Shown piece after piece: positions 45,401-55,458 of a stretch of DNA of 64,000 nucleotides (position 1 is its first letter; each line of letters starts with the position of its first letter). The stretch comes from Puccinellia tenuiflora (Eukaryota > Streptophyta > Magnoliopsida > Poales > Poaceae), in NCBI GenBank assembly GCA_012064385.1, contig QRDG01000532.1, positions 659,131 to 723,130 of the forward strand, read 5' to 3'. The notes under the pieces were generated by a model. The model did not search any database. It was not told the origin of the DNA and saw only the letters and a list, made by a program, of their open reading frames with translations. The translations under genes and the position numbers were made by a program.

Positions 45401-45776
45401 AATGCGTCTCTCCGAGTCACAACTCACCCACAGCACTGTGAAGTTTCATGGGATTGTGCCAGGACGACAAGCCTCTTCGATGGGGCAAATTACCCCTAAG
45501 GTCACCTTTGGTGAAGCTGATAATTTTCGGACTGAGGACGTCTCTTTTGAGGTGGTTCCCTTCAGAAGTGCATATCATGCAATCTTTGGACGTCCGGCTT
45601 TCGCCAAGTTTATGGCTCGACCCTGCTACATCTATAGCAAGGTGAAAATGCCGGTACCAAATGGGATCATCACAGTCAAAGGGGACTTCAAGAAAGCCAA
45701 GGAGTGCGAGGCCTCTAATGCCGTCCATGCGGAACAAGAAATCTGCAGGGAAGGCAACAGAAAAGCTGTCTTCTAA
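42413..45776 (+). pseudogene. Gypsy gag and aspartic protease region
   Basis: The ATG at 42413 lies just after the primer site. An acidic N-terminal part runs to an in-frame TAG at 42860, continues in the same frame to 43864, and a frameshift near 43860 leads into the main frame ending at 45776. The capsid block is clear (STVRFLPLMLTGTARMWIEG, TWSDMKRVFIQHFQGTYKRP, SREFVSRWSEIKNACEG). The protease follows, with active site VLMDGGSSINILYA and a later AIFGRPAFAKF. DGGSS in place of DSGSS is seen in some plant Gypsy proteases. Gag would form the particle and the protease would mature it. The stop and shift prevent a full product. Confidence 0.8.
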
Positions 45777-47355
45777 GGTTGATTCAAGCTTCAAGCCAAA
45801 GGATGATACCAAGAAAATAAAGCTCTCAAAGGAGGATCCGACAAAGGAGGCCATTATCGGTGCCGGTCTCGACGACAAATAGGAAGGCGAGCTCGTCAAG
45901 TTTCTCCCTGAGAATCGGGACATATTTGCCTGGTCACCATCCGACATGCCAGGTGTCCCGAGGAAACTTGCCGAGCACTCCCTAAAAGTCAACAAGGATG
46001 CGAAGCCGGTCAAGCAAGGCCTCCGCCGGCTCGGAACTGAGAAACGCAAGGCGGTCGGGAAGGAAATCTTAAGGCTCACTGCTGCCAAATTCATCCGTGA
46101 AGTTGTCCACACTGATTGGTTGGCAAATCCCGTGCTAGTCCCAAAGAAAAACACATCTGAGCTACATATGTGCATTGATTTCACTGGCTTAAACAAAGCC
46201 TGTCCTAAAGATCCGTTCGCCTTGCCGCGTATCGATCAGGTCATTGATTCAACTGCCGGCTCAGAGATGCTATGTTTTCTGGACGCTTATTCAGGTTACC
46301 ATCAGATCAAGATGAAGGAGTCAGATCAAATTAAGACGTCCTTCACCACGCCATATGGCAATTACTGCTATGTCACAATGCCTTTCGGCTTAAAGAACGC
46401 CGGTGCTACTTATCAAAGGTGTATGCAGCGATGTTTGGACAAGCAGATTGGCCGCAATGTTCACGTCTACGTCGACGACATAGCGGTCATGTCGAAGAAG
46501 CGTGGCGATCTTATCGCCGATCTGTCGGAAACCTTTGCAAATCTAAGGGAGTACCAGATGAAGCTTAATCCGGCAAAATGCGTCTTCGGAGTACCCGCAG
46601 GCAAGCTCCTGGGCTTCATTGTTTCCCAAAGAGGAATCGAAATTAACCCAGAAAAGATAAAGGCAATTCAGAACATCGAAAGGCCGTCTTGTCTAAAGGA
46701 CATACAACGGCTTACGGGTTCCGCCGCGGCTGTAAGCCGATTCATTAGCCGGCTTGGCGACAAGGCATTGCCATTATACAAGCTCCTCAAAAAGTCGGAC
46801 AGTTTTGTTTGGACAGAGGAAGCAGAGGCAGGTTTGGCTCAGCTGAAGTATACATTGACGCATGCTCCAATCTTAGCAGCTCCGAGGGAAAAAGAGCCGC
46901 TTCTCCTCTACTTGTCGGCCACGAATTTCGTGATAAGTGCCGTCATTGTAGTGGAGCGCCTGGAGGAAGGGAAGCAATGGCCGGATCAGCACCCCGTCTA
47001 TTTCATTAGTGAGGTGTTCTCAGATTCCAAGCAACGCTACCCTCACTACCAGAAGTTAGCCTATGGTGTATTCTTTGCCGCCAGAAAATTACGGCATTAC
47101 TTCCAGGATCACACAGTTACGGTGGTCAGCAAAGCTTCATTAAGAGAAATCATCAATAATGCCGACGCAACGGGTCGGGTCGCCAAATGGGGCATCGAAT
47201 TAGCAGCTTTCGACATCCAGTACAAGCCGAGGACCGCCATCAAGTCTCAGGTTCTAGCCGACTTTGTTGCAGATTGGACAGAGGTGATGGAAAGCACACC
47301 TTTGCCGGATTCTCAGTACTGGATAATGCACTTCGATGGCTCTAAAATCGCCTAA
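45661..47355 (+). pseudogene. Gypsy reverse transcriptase and first RNase H
   Basis: One frame with an in-frame TAG at 45880 (context DDK-stop-EGELVKFL, probably an old CAG codon). Reverse-transcriptase motifs are complete: LHMCIDFTGLNKACPKD, FLDAYSGYHQIKM, MPFGLKNAGATYQRCM and catalytic HVYVDDIAVMSK, then LLGFIVSQRGIEINPEKI. The RNase H follows (LLLYLSATNFVISAVIV, VYFISEVFSDSKQRYPHYQK). The frame ends at 47353-47355 just inside the second RNase H (WIMHFDGSK), where sequence is lost. Confidence 0.9.
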
Positions 47356-47680
47356 GGGTGATAAGCTCAGTTATGTCCTCTGAATCCACTTCAACGCCAC
47401 CAACAATGTAGCAGAATATGAGGCTCTCCTCCACGGCCTTCACATGGCTAAGGAGTTGGGAGTAAAGCACATCCTCTGCTATGGCGACTCGGATCTGATT
47501 GCGCAGCAACTTGATGGATGCTGGGACACAAAAAGTCCCACAATGGCGGAATACAGGAGAACAGTCGATGAATTCGGCTGATGTTTTGCCAGCTTAGAGG
47601 TTCGACATATCTCTCGATATGACAATGAAGCTGCTGATGCCTTGGCCAGAATAGGCTCTAGGAAAAAGGCAGTGCCACCA
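47320..47680 (+). pseudogene. Second RNase H domain of the Gypsy element, damaged
   Basis: Pieces in more than one frame give MHFDGSK, HFNATNNVAEYEALLHGLHM, ILCYGDSDLIAQQLDG and RYDNEAADALARIGSRKK, the pattern of the extra RNase H of Tat-group elements (Asp, Glu, Asp). The segment between GSK and GDKLSYV is deleted and stops interrupt it. Confidence 0.75.
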
Positions 47681-49810
47681 GACATATTTCTCCATCACCT
47701 TCACAAGCCGTCCATCAAAGGTGGCGACGAAGATTACCCCTTGTCGGCAGAATCAGTTCAAGTGTGCTTGGTAACCCCAGATTGGACCACGCCATACATT
47801 GATTTCTTGATTAATAAGAAACTGCCCAAGGACGACGAGGTGTTAAGCCGTCAAATTGAGCGCCGAGCAAAGGCGTACACGATTATTGACGGACAGCTTT
47901 ACAAACGGAGCACATCCGGCATCTTTCAAAGATGCGTCTCTCCAGAAGAAGGACGGCAAATCATGGAAGAAATCCACTCCGGCGAATATGGGCATCACGT
48001 GGCGGCAAAGGCGTTGGTCGCCAAGGCGTTGGTCGCCAAGGCGTTTCGGCACGGATTCTTCTGGCTAACGGCTAAGGAGGATGCTATCAACATCGTCAAG
48101 ACTTGTGAAGGATGTCAGCGCTACGCAAAGCAGGTTCATTTGCCGGCTCAGGAGCTCCGAACGATCCCTATTACTTGGCCGTTTGCGGTCTGGGGGCTCG
48201 ACATGGTGGGACCTTTCAAGACGGCAAGAGGAGGCTTAACTCACCTGCTGGTGGCGGTCGACAAATTCACGAAGTGGGTGGAGGCAAAGCCCATCAAGAA
48301 ACTTGACGAAGCTACAGCTACAAAGTTCATCGTCGAGATTACAACTCGATTCGGCATACCGCATAGCATTATCACTGATAATGGCACAAACTTTGCCGTC
48401 GGTGAGCTATCGAAGTTTTGCAGCCGATCAAAGATCCAACTCGATGGGCATCGGTGGCACACCCGCAATCCAATGGACAGGTAGAGCGCACTAACGGCTT
48501 AGTATTAAGCCGAGGCTTGAAACTCCTTTGCATCGAGCGGCCGGCGCTTGGGTTGATGAATTGCCGGCGGTCTTATGGAGTATTGTACAACCACAAACAG
48601 ATCAACCGGCTTCACTCCTTTCTTCCTTGTCGATGGTGCAGAAGCGGTGCTCCCATCCGACATGATCCACGATTCGCCTCGAGTCGCAGCCTACGTCGAA
48701 AAGGACGCAGAAGAAGTACGTCAAGACGGCTTAGATATCCTTGAAGAAGAAAGAGAGCTAGCTCTCCAAAGATCCGCCATCTATCAACAAGATCTACGTC
48801 GCTACCAGAGCCGTAGAGTGCGGAATCGATCTTTTCGAGAAGGTGTGAGATCCTGGCTCAGGGCTTAATAGGATTGATAGGATACTCATATCAACAAGTT
48901 GCAACTTCTTTTCCGAAAGCTCATATGGAAAGAACAACGAGGTTAAGCGTGCTTGGCCCGGAGTAATTTGAGGATGGGTGACCGACCGGGAAGTCATTCC
49001 CGGGTGCGCACGAGTGAGGACAAAGTGCGCAGAAAAGACTAGTGTTAGTCTGTGGGGCCAGTCTAGAAATCCTAGAGAGCTGCCAGGGGTGACAGGCCCG
49101 GCCCGGGAGTGGCCGGGGTGTTACATTTGGTATCAGAGCCGACCCTTGCGGTAACTCGGGCGTGTGTGGGTCAGATGTGCGGACATGTGGAGCATGTGCC
49201 GGCACTGGACGCATAGACGTGTGCCAAGAGGGGAAGTTCCTGGACTGGGGGTTGAACGACGAGGGCGTCGGTCTTCTAAGGGGGAAGGATGTGAGATCCT
49301 GGCTCAGGGCTTAATAGGATTGATAGGATACTCATACCAACAAGTTGCAACTTCTTTTCCGGAAGCTCATCTGGAAAGAACTCCGAGGTTAAGCGTGCTT
49401 GGCCCGGAGTAATTTGAGGATGGGTGACCGACCGGGAAGTCATTCCCGGGTGCGCACGAGTGAGTACAAAGTGCGCAGAAAAGACTAGTGTCGGTCTGTG
49501 GGGCTAGTCTAGAAATCCTAGAGAGCTGCCAGGGGTGACAGGCCCGGCCCGGGAGTGGCCGGGGTGTTACAGAAGGCGACTTAGTGCTTTGGCTTGTGCA
49601 AAGCCGGCAGCACAAATTATCCCCGCCATGGGAAGGACCTTTCGTTATCAGCATAGTTCTAAAAACGAGTCATACTATCTTCTCGACTTAAGGGATTCAA
49701 AGAAAGATCCTAGGAGGAAAGGTCGCAAGAGGAAAAGGCACGTAGATGACGACTTAGATGAGACGAAACGTCCGTGGAATATCGCTCAGCTACGTCCTTT
49801 TTACACTTAG
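47642..49810 (+). pseudogene. Gypsy integrase, interrupted by Cassandra
   Basis: The zinc-binding part reads IHSGEYGHHVAAKALVAKA and then TCEGCQRYAK. The core has VWGLDMVGPF, IITDNGTNF and HPQSNGQVERTNG, the D, D and E of the DDE triad. The frame shifts near 48425 and 48600. A 15-bp tandem duplication lengthens the zinc-binding loop (ALVAK repeated). The C-terminal part is cut at 48843 by Cassandra and resumes at 49572 (GDLVLWLVQ, LSPPWEGPF, YYLLDLRDSKKD, WNIAQLRPFYT) to the stop at 49808-49810. The protein is inactive. Confidence 0.85.
48844..49571 (+). mobile_element. Cassandra TRIM retrotransposon with 5S rRNA-derived LTRs
   Basis: Two 282-bp LTRs (48844-49125 and 49290-49571) start TGTGAGATCCTGG and end GGGGTGTTACA. 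They are flanked by GAAGG duplications (48839-48843 and 49572-49576). TGGTATCAGAGCC at 49128-49140 is the initiator-Met tRNA primer site and AAGGGGGAAGGA before the second LTR is the polypurine tract. Each LTR contains GGTTAAGCGTGCTTGG followed by AGGATGGGTGACC, the box A and box C regions of 5S rRNA, the hallmark of Cassandra. There are no genes in 164 bp of internal DNA. The two LTRs differ at about nine positions by eye. Confidence 0.95.
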
Positions 49811-50138
49811 CAAATTCTATTGTAACCATGTCAATGTGATCATGAAATAAAAATTGGTTTCTCTCATGTCGAATTCGAGAATCTGTACCATCCTTTATTT
49901 CCCAATGATCTTATTTTTATTATCTGTTTACCCGAAATTGCTTGTGTTGCTCGTTGGTAAACTCTTTCATGTTGAATCCGCCTTAAGGTGATGAAAAATC
50001 AACGTTTTGCCAAATTAATGTTTGTCTGCTAGCTTTTTGCGCCGGGTTGCTTCAAAGCATTTCGGCACCGAAAGGCGGCACTTGTTCTGAGTTTAAACAG
50101 ATTGGTCATTGCGTACCCTGTTGCTCAGTGAGTTAGCT
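49811..50138. other. Gypsy sequence downstream of pol
   Basis: An AT-rich stretch following the pol stop, with an AATAAAA-type signal near 49846. No gene is seen. It ends at the Sirevirus-type LTR. Confidence 0.4.
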
Positions 50139-51180
50139 TGAAAGTGCATGGTTGATCCCATGCATGGTTTTGGTAATTAATGACAATCTCTATGGACTAA
50201 TATTTGCATTGAGCTCTATGTGTAGGTTGTCCTTTAGCTTGTGTCAAGATCATTTGTTGATCAAGGCCAAGCTTGCTTGACTCCATTTGTTGGAGTCAAG
50301 CTCAAGGGAAGAAAAGATTTGTGTTGATCAAGGCTAAGTGCGGGTTGATCGACACTCAAGTCCAAGTGAAGATATGCCGAAGAGTGCTTTCCCCATCTTG
50401 GTGTATGGGGGAGCGTCATGTGAATCTTCACCAAGCGAAGCGCAATGAAGAAAGGTGGTGCGTCTTGAGGAGTTGAAGATCGTCTTCATCGACCTCATGT
50501 GGTTTAAGCGCAAGGCAAAGGTATGATCTTGGTAGGGTTTCCTTTTTACCGGTCTCATGATGTTTAGTGAGAGACCGGATTATAGGATAGATAGCCGTAC
50601 TATCAAGAGGGGCTCTCGACCGAATATCGTGATCGTATCGTCGTAGAGAGCTCAAACCTTTGCATCCATGCAATCATCTTTATTGATTCTTATTTGGCTT
50701 TTATCCATGTGAGAATTTAGAGCTTGTGTTCATCTCCATACCAAGCTCTAGTTCATCAAAAACAGATCTCGTGAATATCTTCTTGTGTTTTTGATATCGG
50801 AGGTTTTACCGGTTTATCTCTTCTATGAGAGGTCAAACTCTCTCCTTATGTTTTCCTCCTCACATGATAGACTATGATGTGTATGAGCATGATCTTGTAG
50901 GGCTTGTGACTATCTTCGAAACAAGCCCAAGATCATAGAAAACGGAGTCTTGATGAAAAGCTTGTGCGTTTTCGGTGTTGGAGATTTTGCCGGTTCTTCC
51001 GCTTGGAAAGGTCTCACCTTTCCAACCCTTGCACAATCTCCTTTGCTTGTTTTCATATTTTCAGTTTTTGTAGTGTAAGCTCTTGTCGTCCTCTTTCCAA
51101 CAAAATTGGATTCACTCGATTCGGAGCTTCCACGCAAAAGTTATTCAGTTTCAGGCTTCTGCAGTTTTTATCTCTGTCTG

Positions 51181-51576
51181 GCGGTAGTACCGCTGTGGCA
51201 GCGGTAGTACCGCTCCTCCTGGAGTGGAACTACTAATGCTCAATGGCTACTACCCCTGGCGGTAGTACCGCGGCAGTACCGTTGTCTTCAGGCAGTGGTA
51301 CTACCGCTGGTGGTACCGCCCGAGGTACCGCTAGACCCTTTTTGTGTACTGCCTATCCCTCCGGTACCCTGGCGGTAGCTGCCACGTTCTACCGCTGTGA
51401 CCCTTAGATTTGAATCGAAGGGGTCCGGCGGTAGTACCGGCCGCCCACCGGTAGTACCGCTCGCCTGGAGTGCAGGGGTACCTCTCTGAGGTACCGTAGC
51501 AGCTGGGTGTTGTGGTACCCGGGGTACCGCCCGGATATCATCGGCGGTAGTACCGCTACTCCAGCGGTAGTACCGC
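51181..51576. promoter_or_regulatory. Palindrome cluster GCGGTAGTACCGC in the Sirevirus-type LTR
   Basis: Five exact copies of GCGGTAGTACCGC (starting 51181, 51201, 51259, 51544 and 51564) plus many variants (GGTACCGCC, GGTAGTACCGG) fill 400 bp just upstream of the TATA box. Sirevirus LTRs are known to carry such palindromic promoter repeats. They may bind a regulator or mark the LTR for methylation. Confidence 0.65.
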
Positions 51577-51618
51577 TATGTGCAATTTCTGTACATAACG
51601 GCTAGTTTTTGGGGGAGG

Positions 51619-51628
51619 CTATAAATAG
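51619..51628 (+). promoter_or_regulatory. TATA box of the Sirevirus-type LTR
   Basis: CTATAAATAG lies between the palindrome cluster and a C-rich leader (CCCCCTTCTTCCCCC). It marks the probable start of the element's RNA about 30 bp downstream and confirms plus orientation. Confidence 0.65.
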
Positions 51629-54600
51629 CCCCCTTCTTCCCCCAAGTGAAAGCTGCTCGTTTTTCTTGCTCACTTGCTCTTCTCTCTCCTCCATTGTTGC
51701 TAATCTTGTGAGCTTGATTCCTCTCCATCCCTCCAATGATTCTTGCCCAAACTTAGGGATTCAAGAGAGGAGATCTAGATCTACCTTTCCACCAATCAAA
51801 ATCCCCTCTAAGTGAGGGAAACTTGTGGATCTAGATTTTGGGGTTGCTTTGTGTTCATCCCCTTTGTTCTTCCTCTCTTATTCCCTCCATAGCATTAGTT
51901 GCTTTGGTTGGAATTTGGGAGTGAAGGATTTGAGCACTTTGTGTGCTCTTGCCTTTTTGCATTTGTTGCATCGGGTTGCTCCCTCCACGGTGATACATGA
52001 AGATCGACGTTGAAGAGCTTGTTACTCTTGGGTGCATTGTGTTCCCAAGAGCTTGTTGCCTCTTGGGTGCATTGTGTACCCTAGACGGTTGGAGGTGCCG
52101 CGAAGTCTTCGAGTTGTGAAGCTTCGGCACGATTTTGGGAGCCCCCAATTGAGTTGTGGGTGTGTGCCCCAAGAAGAGTTGTAAAGGGCTCCGGAATCCG
52201 CCCCAAAGGATTCCGATAGTGGAAGGTGAACCAATCCCTTGGATGAGGTTCATCGGAGAATAGGGTGAGGCCTTTGTGGCATCTTGAGTAGGCCTCTTGT
52301 GGCGAGCTCACACCCCTCCAATGAGACGTACTCCCTTAACAAGGAGGAACTCGGGAATACATCCTCGTCTCCGCGTGCCTCGGTTATTTCTATACCCAAG
52401 CTTTACTTATGCAATTTACATTGTGATATCCTTCGTGCTTGAAGTTCATATCTTGCTATCACCTTGTTGCCTTAATTGCTTAGCATAAGTTGTTGGTGCA
52501 CATAGGTAACCCTAGCATATTAGGTTGTTAGCTTGGTAATTTAAACACATAGTTTTATTCCGCAATTATCAAGCCCCTAATTAGAAAAAGTGTTAATCGT
52601 CTATTCACCCCCCCCCCCCCCCTCTAGGCGACATCCGGGCATTGTTTGTTCTTTCAAGCTTCGCAATAGGTTTGCCGGCGCTTAAAGGCTAAGGTGTCAA
52701 GGCCAGAATAAACTGAGGCATAAAAATTGCAAGATTGCAAATATAAAAAGCTGACTAACATACAGCAAAAGGCTTAGTTGCTCCTAGACATATACATTGT
52801 TTGGACGGCTTTACATGTTCATTACATTTTCAGGACAGCCGGCTCAGCGAGCAAATTCGGCTCATGCCGATTTCTCCGCCTCCTCATTGTCATCATCTGA
52901 TTGAACAAGGGTTGGCGGGCACGGCATTTCCTTGAAGATGGTGGTCAAGGAGACCATGTTGGCAATGTTACTGGCATAGCCAGAGACGGAGCGAAGGATC
53001 TTCTTGCAATCTTGGTCGTCCATCGGCGTGCTGTCCTCCTTTTCAAGAGGGAAGCCGGATGCCACTCGCCATGCTTCTGCCTCCGGGTAATGTGCCATCA
53101 TCAAGCCCAAGGCCGTCTTGGCACCTCCGCGAGCACTGGATCGAAGCCGTTCATCGAAGAATGAAGTTGCTTCGGCCAGTTCAGCCTCCAAGCTGGCAAG
53201 GTTCGTCGGGGGCTCAGGGTTGCCAGGAAAAAACTTCTCGGCAAGCTCTCTTCCCGAAGAAAGAATCTTCGGGATGAGCTCCCCTACTTCCAATATCCGG
53301 TCAAGCCGGTTTTCCGCCGTCAGCTCGTGGCCATAACCCGCCGGAGCTGCAAAAAAGGCGAAGTTCAGCTATATTTGGCTAAGGCAGAAACCAATGAGTT
53401 TAAGTTTTGTCGAAACTTACTCAGAAGCTGGCTGTCGATAGCCAGCGATCGTCAAGGCACTTGTCAAGCCGATCCTGGACCTCGTTAAGGGCATCCTTGT
53501 GACTTTGCCTCTCTATTTCCAGGGTTTGTTCGGCTTTGGCAAGGTTTTTCTTCACCACCTCCAGCTCCGCCGCCATTGATTGGTTGAGCTTATTCAGCTC
53601 AATGTTTTCATCGCCGAGCCGGTCGACAATGTCGGTGTTCTCAGCAAGCTCCTTGGCTTTTATAATGGCGTCTGCAAGGCAAAATGTTAGCAGTATAAAA
53701 ATACCCATTATAGAAAGTTAAGTTTCGGCATTGTTACCCTGGTATTGAACCCGGTCTGCCTCAAGCCCTTCGATGATGGCGTCTTTGTTCGCCAGTTCAG
53801 TCTTAAGCCGACGCATCTCCTGATTTCGCACACCCAAAGAATTGATGGTTTCAGCGCCAATTTTTCGGTGGATCTGCGTAAGGAATTGCTAAAAGACTAA
53901 AGCTATATTTACAAGTCAAGGTAGCTACATGACAACATTTCATGACTAGGGGGCTAAGTGTATGCATGCGCATTAACTCGGATCACTATGTCGGCTAGTT
54001 TTAATAACTTAACCCGGCATAGTGCTCAGGGGCTACTGGGTAAGATATTTTACCTAGTAGTGCCCGCGGAGAAGAAGCGTCATGCCGGCCTCAAAACTAT
54101 CAGCAAAGTAGTTCTGCTGATCTTCAAGGATCTCTATGACATCAAAGGTGTCATAGGCCTTGGTGTGATCCGGCTCGTCATCCCGGACAGTTGTTCCCTT
54201 CTTTCGAGGCAGCCGAGGTGCCTTCATGAACCGGCTCATGAATTCCGGCTTGATGCGCCCCTCCTCGTCAAAGGCTTCTGCTTTGATCGGGGGGGGGGGG
54301 GAGATTGGGGCATCATTAGCCGAAGCTTCAGCCCTTGGTGAGGAAGGTTCTGCCACCTTCCCCGTCATCTCTGTCCACTGGGTCGGAGAAATAACCCCGG
54401 CTCTCCCAACAGTTGGAGCCGTCACCAGGGTGCGAGTGTTCTCCTCGGTGGGGTTTGGCTCTAGAGCTGGAGGAGTTGGAGGAGGGATGACAGGAGAGGT
54501 TTTCTTCCTTGTGGCAACTGTTTTTATTTTCAAGGGAGCACCTTTCTTTATCCTGCAAAGGTAAAAGATGAAGCTTAGCAAATCCGGCATTGCTGCTTGG

Positions 54601-55458
54601 GAAGGAGGAGATGTGGTCAGTTGACTTACTTCTTGCTGGGGATGTTGAGCCCAGCGAGAGCATCGTCATCTTCAGACGACTTAGCGCCAATCGTGATCGG
54701 CTGGTTCTTCCTCTTCCGGCTCTCTGCGGTAGCCGATGAAAAGGAGATGGACCGCGTGGGCACCTTGCTGGACGACGGCTTACTAGCAGGGCGGACGTCG
54801 GAGATTCCAGGAATCTGACATATTACATGTTAGTCCGACAAAAGCAAACCCGGATCTCTCAAAGAATTGAACTTTGGTTAGTCAAAGTACCTTTGGAGGA
54901 GGGTTGGCTGCCGTAAAAATCGGCAATGATTCTTCATATTGCCGGCCTTCTCCAGGCCGGGCTTTGATGAGCTTGTTGAAGCGAGCCTCAAAGAGGCTTT
55001 GCTCCAAGTCTTTCTCATTGATCCGCATGGGATCAGAGACACCTGTGTACTCGCATAAAAGCTGAGCACGCTGTTGAAGGGGCTGGATCCGTCTCTTCAT
55101 CCAGCATATAATGGTGTCCTCCCCAGTCAAGGGAGGAGTGCCGGACGTCAGTTGCGCAATCCTCGCTTGGAGGGCGGCATGTTCCGCCGGCATTGCACCT
55201 GACGACTTCTTTTTCCAGGACGGCAGGGGTGTTCCGGCTTCGTTTGTGAAAGGGGCAAGCCCCGGCAGCCGGTTTGGCGACGCCACGTCCTTACAGTAGA
55301 AGAAGGTGGACGCCCATCCCTTTGCCGAATCAACGATTGGCACTTGAGGGTACCAGTCGATATCTCGGCGGCAGTTGAAGCTGATTGTGCCGGCCACCAG
55401 TAGCTCCTTGTTGATAGTTTGCCTCTTAACGAAGAAGCACCGTTCGAAGAAGTCTAAC

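Larger units (their letters stand above)
50139..52656 (+). mobile_element. Solo LTR of a Sirevirus-type Ty1/Copia element, 2.5 kb
   Basis: It begins TGAAAGTGCATGG and ends CTCTAGGCGACATCC, a short spacer, then TTCTTTCA, the typical ends of Maximus/Sirevirus LTRs. AGCT occurs on both sides, a four-base match; a clean 5-bp duplication is not evident. A cluster of short palindromes lies upstream of a TATA box at 51619-51628. There is no internal region, so recombination between two LTRs probably removed it. Confidence 0.8.

Noticed and set aside
48905..49010. 5S rRNA gene
   Set aside because: Only the 3' half of 5S is present and it is part of a Cassandra LTR, so it is not an rRNA gene.
51180..51580. 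CRISPR-like array of short palindromes
   Set aside because: Spacing is irregular, spacers are not unique units, and the context is a plant LTR.
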